Origin: Nocardioides xinjiangensis
GTDB taxonomy: Bacteria; Actinomycetota; Actinomycetes; Propionibacteriales; Nocardioidaceae
DNA length: 64,000 nt
Assembly (NCBI RefSeq): GCF_017916455.1
Contig: NZ_JAFMSY010000001.1
Location: forward strand, 2,153,977 to 2,217,976
Direction of reading: 5' to 3'
A model generated the notes under the pieces. It was given only the letters and a program-made list of their open reading frames with translations. It did not search any database and had not been told where the DNA came from. This document shows positions 42,758 to 49,872 of the stretch, piece by piece. Every line of letters begins with the position of its first letter. The stretch's first letter is position 1. A program made the translations under genes and the position numbers.

Positions 42758-43154
42758 TGCCGTCCTCGTCGAACTCGGGACCCGCGACCGCGAAGCCGAA
42801 GTCCTCGTAGAACCGGGTCAGCCCGACCTGGGCGTCGAGGCGCACCTCGCGGTCGCCGCACAGGGCCACGGCCTCGGCCATCATCCGGGCGGCGAGGCCC
42901 CGGCCGCGGGCGGCGGGTGCGACGACCACGCGGCCGATCCGCATCCAGTCGCCGTCGTCGAGCACCCGCAGGGTGCCGACGACCGACCCGTCCTCGAGCA
43001 GCACCACGTGACGGGTGCGCTCCTCGAGGTCCCGGCCGTCGAGGTCGGGGTAGGGACACTCCTGCTCCACGACGAACACCTGCTGTCGCAGCCGCCACAC
43101 GTCGTATGCCAGGCGCGCGTCGAGCCCGTCGAACGGGACGGTCAGCACCCTCAC
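42714..43154 (-). CDS. ElaA-like GNAT N-acetyltransferase
   Basis: This 146-residue protein has LRQQVFVVEQECPYPDLDGRD (ElaA signature), VVGTLRVLDDG, the acetyl-CoA loop VVVAPAARGRGLAARMM and FYEDFGFAVAGPEFDEDGI. It transfers acetyl from acetyl-CoA to an unknown amine. The GTG at 43154 overlaps the upstream hydrolase stop (GTGA), so the two are coupled. Its 3' end overlaps the short aldehyde dehydrogenase on the other strand. Confidence 0.85.
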   Translation of the reverse strand: MRVLTVPFDGLDARLAYDVWRLRQQVFVVEQECPYPDLDGRDLEERTRHVVLLEDGSVVGTLRVLDDGDWMRIGRVVVAPAARGRGLAARMMAEAVALCGDREVRLDAQVGLTRFYEDFGFAVAGPEFDEDGIRHVPMTRVAPARP

Positions 43155-44050
43155 CGCACGAACTCCACGACCTGGCGGAACGCGCGGGCGCCCTCGGGCA
43201 CCAGGGGCAGCAGGCCGTAGACGTGGATCAGGCCCGGCTCCTCCACCGCCGTCAGGTCCCAGCCGGCCTCCGCCGCACGTCGCACGAGCAGGCGGCAGCC
43301 CGGGTGCAGCAGGTCCCGGGTGCCGTAGAGCACCAGGCCGCGCGGCAGGCCGGCGAGGTCGGCCAGCGCGGGCGACACCTCCGGACGATCGAGGTCGTCC
43401 GCCGTCCCCGCCCACCAGGCTGCGTACGCCTCGAGCTTGCCGAGGAACAGCCACGGGTCACTGGCCGCCGCGTCGCGGGTCTCGGGTGTCGAGGTGGTCA
43501 GGTCGACCCACGGCGCGTGCAGCACCAGGTGCGTCGCCGCGGCGAGGCCGCGCTCGCGTGCCGCGATGGCCAGCGCGAGGGCGAGCCCGCCGCCCGCCGA
43601 GTCGCCGGCCAGGACGGCTCCGCCCGGCTGCTCCGCCCAGTGGGCGAGGTCGTCGACCAGCGCGTCGTGGGAGTCCTTCCACGTGTGCTCGGGGGCGAGC
43701 GGGTAGTCGGGCATGACGACCCGCGCGCCGACGGCGTCGGCGAGCCGGGTGGCGTACCTGACGTGGAAGGCGTCGATCGGCGCCATGAACGCACCGCCGT
43801 GGACGTAGTAGAGCGTGCGCGTGGCCGGCCGCCCCCTCGGCGTGAGCACCCAGGACGGGAAGCCGACGTCGCGCGCCGAGACCTCCCAGCGCCTCGCCAG
43901 TCCGGGCACCGCACGCGTCGGCAGGGCCCGGTCGAGGGTGCGGTGCCACGCCTCGACGCGGGCCCGCTCGGCCGGCTCGCTGTCGAGCTCGCGCGCCCGG
44001 CGCAGCCGCGGAAGGGCCAGCGCGAGCAGGTCGTGTCGGCGGCTCGGCAT
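43151..44050 (-). CDS. Alpha/beta hydrolase (esterase/lipase, HSL-like)
   Basis: This 299-residue enzyme has the oxyanion-hole motif YYVHGGAFMAP, nucleophile elbow LAGDSAGGGLALALA and ends with LYGTRDLLHPGC (acidic residue) and EEPGLIHVYGLLP (His). The HGG motif and GDSAGG elbow place it in the hormone-sensitive-lipase-like esterases acting on short esters. No signal peptide. The ATG at 44050 is 7 bases from TACGCT, a leaderless -10. It is divergent from the thiamine transport operon. Confidence 0.87.
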   Translation of the reverse strand: MPSRRHDLLALALPRLRRARELDSEPAERARVEAWHRTLDRALPTRAVPGLARRWEVSARDVGFPSWVLTPRGRPATRTLYYVHGGAFMAPIDAFHVRYATRLADAVGARVVMPDYPLAPEHTWKDSHDALVDDLAHWAEQPGGAVLAGDSAGGGLALALAIAARERGLAAATHLVLHAPWVDLTTSTPETRDAAASDPWLFLGKLEAYAAWWAGTADDLDRPEVSPALADLAGLPRGLVLYGTRDLLHPGCRLLVRRAAEAGWDLTAVEEPGLIHVYGLLPLVPEGARAFRQVVEFVR

Positions 44051-44083
44051 GGGACGCAGCGTAGGTGCTGCGCGGCACGGCGC

Positions 44084-44089
44084 TAGGGT
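44084..44089 (+). promoter_or_regulatory. Candidate -10 box of the thiamine transport operon
   Basis: TAGGGT lies about 15 bases before the conserved start of the TPP riboswitch, which places transcription initiation just ahead of the aptamer. No good -35 hexamer is visible. Confidence 0.45.
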
Positions 44090-44102
44090 GGGGACCACAC
44101 GA

Positions 44103-44190
44103 CAGGGGAGCACGTGCAGGCGTGCTGAGAGTGCGGACCAGCCGCAGACCCTCCGAACCTGATCCGGTTAGCACCGGCGCAAGGGAGTCC
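44103..44190 (+). promoter_or_regulatory. TPP riboswitch (THI element)
   Basis: The stretch has the conserved aptamer blocks in order: AGGGGAGC at the start, CTGAGAGTGCGG near 44125, GACCCTCCGAACCTGATCCGG and GTTAGCACCGGCGCAAGGGAG at the end. These bind thiamine pyrophosphate. The final AGGGAG is also the ribosome site, 5 bases before the thiB ATG, so ligand binding probably blocks translation initiation directly. Confidence 0.95.
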
Positions 44191-44192
44191 AC

Positions 44193-45296
44193 ATGGTGCA
44201 CGTACACGTCCGCGCTGCCCTCGCCAGCCCCGTCACCGCGCTGGTGGCGGCACTGGCCCTCACCGGCTGCAGCCTCACGGGTGGTGGCGACGGCCCGACG
44301 GCCACCGAGCCGCCGGCGTCCTCCGAGACGTCGTCGGGCGCGTCGCAGGAGGGCGGGACCGTCGTCCTGGCGACCCACGAGTCCTTCCACCTCCCCAAGC
44401 GGCTCGTGCGGTCGTTCGAGGCCGAGACCGGCTACACCCTCGAGGTGCGCGCCGCCGGCGACGCCGGCACGCTCGCGACCAAGCTCAGCCTCACCGCCGA
44501 CAACCCGATCGCCGACGCGGCGTTCGGCATCGACAACACCTTCGCCTCCCGCCCGCTCGGCGAGGGCGCCTTCGCCGAGGTGGAGACCACCGCGACGCCG
44601 CCGGAGGAGTACCTGCTCCCCGAGGGCAGTGACCGGCTGGTGCCGGTCGACTCCGCCAGCGTCTGCGTCAACGTCGACACCGCATGGTTCGAGGCGGAGG
44701 GCCTCGAGCCGCCGCAGACGCTCGACGACCTCGTCGACCCGGCGTACGCCGACCTCATGGTGACGCCGGGCGCCTCGACCAGCAGCCCGGGCATGGCGTT
44801 CTTCCTCGCCACGGTCGCGGCCTACGGCGAGGACTGGCAGGACTACTGGAGCGACCTGCTCGCCAACGGCGTGAAGGTCGTCGACGGCTGGGAGGACGCC
44901 TACTACGGCGACTTCACCGCCGGGGCCGACAACGGCACCCGCCCGATCGTGGTGTCCTACGACTCGTCCCCGGCGTTCACCGTCAGCGGCGGCAGGTCCA
45001 CCACCGCTGCGCTGCTCGACACCTGCTTCCGCCAGGTCGAGTACGCCGGCGTCCTCGAGGGCGCCGACAACCCGGCAGGCGCGGAGGCCCTCGTCGACTG
45101 GATGCTCTCGGACGAGGTGCAGAGCGCGCTCCCGGAGTCGATGTACGTCTTCCCGGTCATGCCCGACGCCGAGATCCCCGCCGACTGGGCCGAGTTCGCG
45201 CCGCAGCCAACCGATCCCTACGAGGTCTCGCCGGAGGAGATCGCCGCGAACCGCGAGCAGTGGCTGACCGAGTGGACCGACGTCGTGTCGCGATGA
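44193..45296 (+). CDS. thiB: Thiamine ABC transporter substrate-binding lipoprotein
   Basis: This 367-residue lipoprotein has lipobox LTGC, then VVLATHESFHLPKRLVRSFEAETGY, SLTADNPIADAAFGIDNTF and TPGASTSSPGMAFFLATVA, the pattern of ThiB-type iron/thiamine binding proteins. It captures thiamine (or its phosphates) outside the membrane for ThiPQ. It lies directly behind the TPP riboswitch, which fixes its role. The stop overlaps the permease ATG (ATGA). Confidence 0.93.
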   Translation: MVHVHVRAALASPVTALVAALALTGCSLTGGGDGPTATEPPASSETSSGASQEGGTVVLATHESFHLPKRLVRSFEAETGYTLEVRAAGDAGTLATKLSLTADNPIADAAFGIDNTFASRPLGEGAFAEVETTATPPEEYLLPEGSDRLVPVDSASVCVNVDTAWFEAEGLEPPQTLDDLVDPAYADLMVTPGASTSSPGMAFFLATVAAYGEDWQDYWSDLLANGVKVVDGWEDAYYGDFTAGADNGTRPIVVSYDSSPAFTVSGGRSTTAALLDTCFRQVEYAGVLEGADNPAGAEALVDWMLSDEVQSALPESMYVFPVMPDAEIPADWAEFAPQPTDPYEVSPEEIAANREQWLTEWTDVVSR

Positions 45297-46999
45297 GCCC
45301 CGGGGCGCGCGGGCGCGTCCACCGCCCACCCGGTCGGCACGGCAGGGCTCGGCACGGCAGGGCTGGGCGCCGCGTCGCCGGACTCCTGCTGCTGGCCGCC
45401 GGGCCCGTCCTGGTGCTCGGCGTGCTCTTCGTGCTGCCGGTGACCGGCATGATCGCGGAGGGCTTCTGGGTCGACGGCCGGTTCGCGCCGGGTGCCGTGC
45501 TCGAGGTCCTGTCCCGCCCGCGCGTCCACCGGGTTGCGTGGTTCACCGTCTGGACGTCGGGTGTCGCGACGCTGCTCGCGGTCGTGCTCGGCCTGCCCGC
45601 GGCGTACGCCCTTCACCGGCTCGCGCTGCCGGGCCGGTCGGCGGTGCGGGCCGCGCTGCTGGTGCCGTTCGTGCTGCCGACCGTCGTCGTCGGCGTGGCA
45701 TTCCGCCAGCTGCTGGGGGAGGGCGGCCCGCTGGGGTTCCTCGGGCTCGACGGCACGCCGGTCGCCATCCTCTGCGGCCTGGTGTTCTTCAACGTCGCCG
45801 TCGTGGTGCGCACGGTCGGGGTGGCGTGGGAGTCCCTCGACTCCCGGCCGGGCCAGGCCGCCGCAGCCCTCGGCGCCTCGCCGTGGCAGGTCCTGCGGAC
45901 GGTGACCCTGCCGGCGCTGCGCCCGGCGATCGTGGGCGCGGCGAGCATCGTCTTCCTGTTCTGCGCGACCGCCTTCGGCATCGTGCTCACCCTCGGCGGG
46001 GTGCGCTACGCGACGGTCGAGACCGAGATCTACCTCCTCACCACGACGATCTTCGACCTCCAGGCGGCCGCTGCGCTGTCGGTCCTGCAGATCGTCGTCG
46101 TGCTGGTCCTGCTCGCCGTCGCGGCGCGCCTGCGGGCGACGCCCGACCCCACCGCGCAGCGCGTGGTGGCGCCCGCCCGGGTCGTACGCCGCTCCGACGC
46201 GCCCGTCGTCCTCGCGACCGTGCTGGTGCTCGCCGCGATGCTGCTGCCGATCCTCACGCTGGTGCTCGGCTCCCTCTCCGTCGGCGACGGCTGGGGCCTG
46301 GACAACTACCGGGCGTTGACCACCGCCGGTGACGACCAGGCGCTGCTCGTGCCCGTGACGACGGCGCTCGCGACCAGCCTTCGCACCGCGGTCGACGCGA
46401 CCTGGATGGCCCTGCTCGTCGGCGTGACGGTGTCGGTGCTCGTCACCCGGCGCTCGCACTCGGCGGCCGAGCGGCGGCTGCGCTCGGGCCTCGACGGCTT
46501 CTTCATGCTGCCGCTGGGGGTGAGCGCGGTGACACTGGGCTTCGGCTTCCTCATCACCCTCGACGAGCCGCCGCTGGACCTGCGTGACTCGCCGCTGCTG
46601 GTGCCGATGGCGCAGGCGCTCGTGGCGCTGCCGCTCGTCGTCCGGACCCTCACCCCCGTGCTCGGCGGCGTGGACGACCGGCAGCGACAGGCCGCCGCCT
46701 CCCTCGGCGCCTCGGCCTGGCGGACCTTCGTCACGGTGGACCTGCCGGTGGCGTGGAAGCCGATGCTCGCCGCCGGCGGCTTCGCGTTCGCCGCGTCGCT
46801 GGGCGAGTTCGGTGCGACGTCCTTCCTGGCGCGCGACACCAGCCCGACGCTGCCGGTCGTGATCTTCCGCCTGATCGGCCATCCCGGCGAGATGAACTAC
46901 GGGATGGCGCTGGCGGCCTCGGTCGTCCTGGCCACCGTCACCGCGCTCGTCATGCTCGCGGTGGAGCGGCTGCGCGTGCCCGGTGTGGGAGCGTTCTGA
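45293..46999 (+). CDS. thiP: Thiamine ABC transporter permease
   Basis: This 568-residue double-length permease has two homologous halves. Each contains an EAA-type coupling loop: QAAAALGASPWQVLRTVTLP in the first and QAAASLGASAWRTFVTVDLP in the second, contacting the ATPase. About twelve transmembrane segments are visible. The N-terminal 35 residues are Arg/Gly-rich and contain repeated GRHGRARHGRAGR, longer than in most ThiP proteins. ATG at 45293 overlaps the thiB stop. Confidence 0.92.
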   Translation: MSPGARGRVHRPPGRHGRARHGRAGRRVAGLLLLAAGPVLVLGVLFVLPVTGMIAEGFWVDGRFAPGAVLEVLSRPRVHRVAWFTVWTSGVATLLAVVLGLPAAYALHRLALPGRSAVRAALLVPFVLPTVVVGVAFRQLLGEGGPLGFLGLDGTPVAILCGLVFFNVAVVVRTVGVAWESLDSRPGQAAAALGASPWQVLRTVTLPALRPAIVGAASIVFLFCATAFGIVLTLGGVRYATVETEIYLLTTTIFDLQAAAALSVLQIVVVLVLLAVAARLRATPDPTAQRVVAPARVVRRSDAPVVLATVLVLAAMLLPILTLVLGSLSVGDGWGLDNYRALTTAGDDQALLVPVTTALATSLRTAVDATWMALLVGVTVSVLVTRRSHSAAERRLRSGLDGFFMLPLGVSAVTLGFGFLITLDEPPLDLRDSPLLVPMAQALVALPLVVRTLTPVLGGVDDRQRQAAASLGASAWRTFVTVDLPVAWKPMLAAGGFAFAASLGEFGATSFLARDTSPTLPVVIFRLIGHPGEMNYGMALAASVVLATVTALVMLAVERLRVPGVGAF

Positions 47000-47003
47000 G
47001 GCC

Positions 47004-48005
47004 ATGCTGCAGCTCACCGACGTCACCGTCCGCTACGGCGGCACCGCCGCCGTCGACGACGTGTCGCTCGACCTCGACCCCGGGCACGTGCTCGCGGTCC
47101 TCGGGCCGTCCGGCTGCGGGAAGTCCACGCTCCTGCGCGCCGTCGCCGGGCTCGAGCCGCTCGACGCGGGCGCCGTCGCGTGGGACGGCGCGGACCTGGC
47201 GGGCGTGCCGACCCACAAGCGCGGCTTCGCGCTGATGTTCCAGGACGGCCAGCTCTTCGGGCACCTCACCGTGGCGCGCAACGTCGCCTACGCCCTCCGC
47301 CTCCGACGTATGCCGTCCGCGCGGGTCGCCGCCCGCGTCGCCGAGCTGCTGGAGCTGGTCGGCCTCGCCGGCTACGGCGACCGCCTCCCCGGCACCCTGT
47401 CCGGCGGCGAGCGGCAGCGCGTCGCCCTCGCCCGGGCGCTCGCCGTCGAGCCCCGGTTGATCCTCCTCGACGAGCCGCTGTCCGCGCTGGACGCGACGCT
47501 GCGCGAGCGGCTCGCCGGCGACCTCCGCTCGATCCTGCGCGCGGCGGGCACGACCGCGCTGCTGGTGACGCACGACCACGAGGAGGCGTTCGCCCTCGCC
47601 GACCGGCTCGCGGTGATGCGCCACGGCCGGGTGGTGCAGTCGGGCGAGATCGACGAGGTCTGGCGCGCGCCCGTCGACGAGGAGACCGCCCTGTTCCTGG
47701 GCTACGCGCGGGTGCTGCGCGGCGACGCCGCGGCGCGGGTGCTGTCGGAGGCCGCCCTGCCCGTGGCACATGCCGTCGCGCTGCGCCGGTCGGCGCTGGT
47801 CGTCGACCCGGCCGGAGGCCTCCGCGCGCGGGTCGAGTCCGCGCGGGTCACGCCGGAGCAGGTCCGGCTGGTGGTCGTCGCCGACGGCGTCGGACCGGTG
47901 GACGCCGTCGCGCCGCTGGGCAGCCGGGTCTCGCCCGGTGACGCGGTCGGCCTGCGCGTGGACGTCACCCGCCTCGCCGTCCTGCCGATCACGGCGGGAG
48001 GTTGA
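47004..48005 (+). CDS. thiQ: Thiamine ABC transporter ATPase
   Basis: This 333-residue ABC ATPase has Walker A GPSGCGKST, Q-loop FQDGQLFGHLTV, signature LSGGERQRVALARAL, Walker B LILLDEPLSALD and switch His VTHDHEEAF. The last 110 residues form a TOBE-like extension that may regulate activity. The ATG at 47004 follows the permease stop by 4 bases; an in-frame GTG at 46983 would overlap thiP. It powers thiamine uptake. Confidence 0.92.
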   Translation: MLQLTDVTVRYGGTAAVDDVSLDLDPGHVLAVLGPSGCGKSTLLRAVAGLEPLDAGAVAWDGADLAGVPTHKRGFALMFQDGQLFGHLTVARNVAYALRLRRMPSARVAARVAELLELVGLAGYGDRLPGTLSGGERQRVALARALAVEPRLILLDEPLSALDATLRERLAGDLRSILRAAGTTALLVTHDHEEAFALADRLAVMRHGRVVQSGEIDEVWRAPVDEETALFLGYARVLRGDAAARVLSEAALPVAHAVALRRSALVVDPAGGLRARVESARVTPEQVRLVVVADGVGPVDAVAPLGSRVSPGDAVGLRVDVTRLAVLPITAGG

Positions 48006-48013
48006 CCCGTCCC

Positions 48014-48019
48014 TACACT
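48014..48019 (+). promoter_or_regulatory. Candidate -10 box, leaderless start of the PAP2-family gene
   Basis: TACACT lies 7 bases before the GTG at 48027, just after the thiQ stop. It suggests separate transcription from the thiamine operon. Confidence 0.4.
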
Positions 48020-48026
48020 GACGTCC

Positions 48027-49073
48027 GTGTACAGACCGGCCTATGCCCTCCTCGTGGGAGTCGCCGCCACCATGGGCGCGCTCGCAGTGACGGCCGCGAT
48101 CTCGCTCGACCGACCGCTCGTGGACCCCGAGGGCTTCCTGGGTCCCTCGTGGCTGCGCCTGCCCCTCCTGGTCGCCGGCGCCTTCCTGCTCGACCTGCTG
48201 CCGCGGACGCTGTGGCTCTCGCGGATGAAGCCGGCGCTCATGCCGGCGATCGTCAAGGAGCGGATCCGCACCCACTGGGACCGTGAGCGCATCATCCTCA
48301 CGGTGCTGGGCCTGGTGTCCTTCTACATCACCTACGTCTGCTACCGGAACCTCAAGTCGTTCCTGCCCTTCATCATGGGCGAGGACAAGTACGACCGCGA
48401 GCTGCACCTCATCGACCGGGCGCTGATGTTCGGCCACGAGCCTGCGACGATCCTGCACACGATCTTCGGCACCGGCTTCTCCGCGCACATCCTCTCCACC
48501 ATCTACCTGTGGTTCCTGCCGCTGGTCCCGCTCGCCCTGGCCGCCTGGCTGGTGTGGTCGCGCAACATCACCTTCGGCTACTGGTTCGCCACCTCGCAGT
48601 GCCTGGCCTGGAGCCTGGGCACCGCCTCCTACTACGCCCTGCCGACCCTGGGCCCGGGCTTCCAGTACAGCTACCTCTACACCGACCTGCCGGACACCGG
48701 CTCGAGCGCGCTGATGGAGGCGCTGTCCTACGGGCGCAAGGGCGTGCTGCGCGACGGGGCCGAGGGAGCGGTGCAGTCGGTCGCCGGCTTCGCCTCGCTC
48801 CACGTGGCGATCACCCTGCTCGTGGCGCTGATGGTGCAGTACACCCTGCGCAACAAGGTGCTGCGCGTGGTCTTCTGGGCGAACTTCGCGATCACCGTGA
48901 TCGCGACTCTCTACTTCGGCTGGCACTACATCGCCGACGACCTCGCGGGCGTCGTCATCGCCCTCTTCGCCTTCTGGCTCGGCGGGCTCGCGAGCGGCCA
49001 GAAGTTCGACCGGCGGGGCTTGGCGTCCCACCCCACCTCGACGACCCGCCAGGTCCCCGTCGACGCCGAGTGA
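48027..49073 (+). CDS. PAP2-superfamily membrane protein (inositol-phosphotransferase-like)
   Basis: This 348-residue protein has six or more hydrophobic segments. The C-terminal PAP2_3-type catalytic parts are SYYALPTLGPGFQYS, GFASLHVAITLLVALM (His) and FGWHYIADDLAGVVIAL (His and Asp). Relatives include lipid phosphatases and AUR1-like transferases that move phosphoalcohol headgroups, so a role in inositol-lipid synthesis is possible. GTG at 48027 is the only reasonable start near the promoter hexamer. Confidence 0.8.
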   Translation: MYRPAYALLVGVAATMGALAVTAAISLDRPLVDPEGFLGPSWLRLPLLVAGAFLLDLLPRTLWLSRMKPALMPAIVKERIRTHWDRERIILTVLGLVSFYITYVCYRNLKSFLPFIMGEDKYDRELHLIDRALMFGHEPATILHTIFGTGFSAHILSTIYLWFLPLVPLALAAWLVWSRNITFGYWFATSQCLAWSLGTASYYALPTLGPGFQYSYLYTDLPDTGSSALMEALSYGRKGVLRDGAEGAVQSVAGFASLHVAITLLVALMVQYTLRNKVLRVVFWANFAITVIATLYFGWHYIADDLAGVVIALFAFWLGGLASGQKFDRRGLASHPTSTTRQVPVDAE

Positions 49074-49136
49074 CGCCGGGTCGGCGCCCCCGCGCGGCTC
49101 CCGGCTCCGCCCGGCTCTCGCACGCGGCCCCGCGCA

Positions 49137-49160
49137 AATCCCCCGCTTAAGCGGGGGATT
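49137..49160. terminator. 24-bp perfect palindrome, likely terminator
   Basis: Two 12-base arms starting AATCCCCCGC meet at a central CTTAAG without spacer, 63 bases after the PAP2 gene stop. It could fold as a GC-rich hairpin that stops transcription. A protein-binding or repeat-element role is also possible because no T-run follows. Confidence 0.6.
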
Positions 49161-49269
49161 GCGAACTTCTAGGGGCGTGCAGACCACTGGAAGTTCGGAG
49201 AACCCTCGATGAGTCGGCCGTTCGCGGCGCTCCGCCCGGAGCCAGGGTGCGCGCTCTCCGGCCGGCGCT

Positions 49270-49691
49270 GCGTCATGCGGAGACGTACGCATGGGTGCGG
49301 GTTGGTATGACGCTGCCCGGCGGGGGGCCGTTGCGTCATGCGGAGGCGTACGTATGGGTGCGGGTTGGTATGACGCTGCCCGGCGGGGGGCCGTTGCGTC
49401 ATGCGGAGGCGTACGTATGGGTGCGGGTTGGTATGACGCTGCCCGGCGGGGGGCCGTTGCGTCATGCGGAGGCGTACGTATGGGTGCGGGTTGGTATGAC
49501 GCTGCCCGGCGGGGGGCCGTTGCGTCATGCGGAGGCGTACGTATGGGTGCGGGTTGGTATGACGCTGCCCGGCGGGAGGCCGTTGCGTCATGCGGAGGCG
49601 TACGTATGGGTGCGGGTTGGTATGACGCTGCCCGGCGGGGGGCCGTTGCGTCATGCGGAGGCGTACGCATAGGCGCCGGTTCGTATGACGC
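49270..49691. repeat. Seven tandem 63-bp units with a 44-bp imperfect palindrome
   Basis: Units start at 49270, 49333, 49396, 49459, 49522, 49585 and 49648. The 44-base core starts GCGTCATGCGGAGGCGTACG and ends GGTTGGTATGACGC; the 19-base spacer is nearly constant. Inner copies are almost identical while the last core differs (GCATAGGCGCCGGTTCG). The reverse complement of that last core matches the 3.5-kb repeat core at most positions, so both are one family. Constant spacers exclude CRISPR. Confidence 0.9.
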
Positions 49692-49717
49692 AGCCGCCGC
49701 CGGCGGGGCGGCTCATA

Positions 49718-49737
49718 GAACTACAAGCGTGTAGTTC
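49718..49737. repeat. Perfect 8-4-8 inverted repeat
   Basis: GAACTACAAGCGTGTAGTTC folds into an 8-bp stem with an AGCG loop, 45 bases before the -35 box of the NlpC/P60 gene. It may be a regulator site or the border of the repeat region. Confidence 0.55.
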
Positions 49738-49781
49738 GCAAGCCGACACGCCGTCAATGCGTGAGAAAGTTGGGAAAACTG

Positions 49782-49810
49782 TTCACAGTGTGACGAAAGT
49801 TCACTAACGT
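49782..49810 (+). promoter_or_regulatory. Promoter of the NlpC/P60 gene
   Basis: TTCACA (49782-49787) and TAACGT (49805-49810) are separated by exactly 17 bases, close to the sigma-70 consensus. The transcript would carry a leader of about 55 bases ending in the AGGGGAG ribosome site. Confidence 0.65.
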
Positions 49811-49872
49811 GCCTCGCGTTGCCCGTGCGATGGGGAAGTCGCGCGGTCCCGAGTTCACGTAGGGGAGCCACC

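Larger units (their letters stand above)
49074..49872. other. Large intergenic region with palindromes and a tandem array
   Basis: This 799-base gap contains no believable gene. It holds a 24-base perfect palindrome (49137-49160), an inverted repeat CGAACTTC...GAAGTTCG (arms 49162-49169 and 49190-49197), the seven-unit array (49270-49691), an 8-4-8 hairpin (49718-49737) and the promoter of the NlpC/P60 gene. Long open frames across the array are artefacts of its 63-base period. Confidence 0.8.

Noticed and set aside
46950-49670. A 906-codon minus-strand open frame and 141-161-codon frames through the array at 49.2-49.7 kb
   Set aside because: The 63-base period is a multiple of three, so any frame without a stop in one unit stays open. 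The products are pure repeats, and the long frame also runs antisense through thiQ and the PAP2-family gene.
49270-49691. CRISPR array
   Set aside because: Spacers are almost identical and only 19 bases, repeats are 44 bases, and no cas genes are present.
49811-49872. c-di-AMP (ydaO) riboswitch before the NlpC/P60 gene
   Set aside because: Such riboswitches often precede wall hydrolase genes in actinobacteria, but the leader predicted from the promoter is only about 55 bases, too short for the aptamer, and its conserved blocks are not visible.
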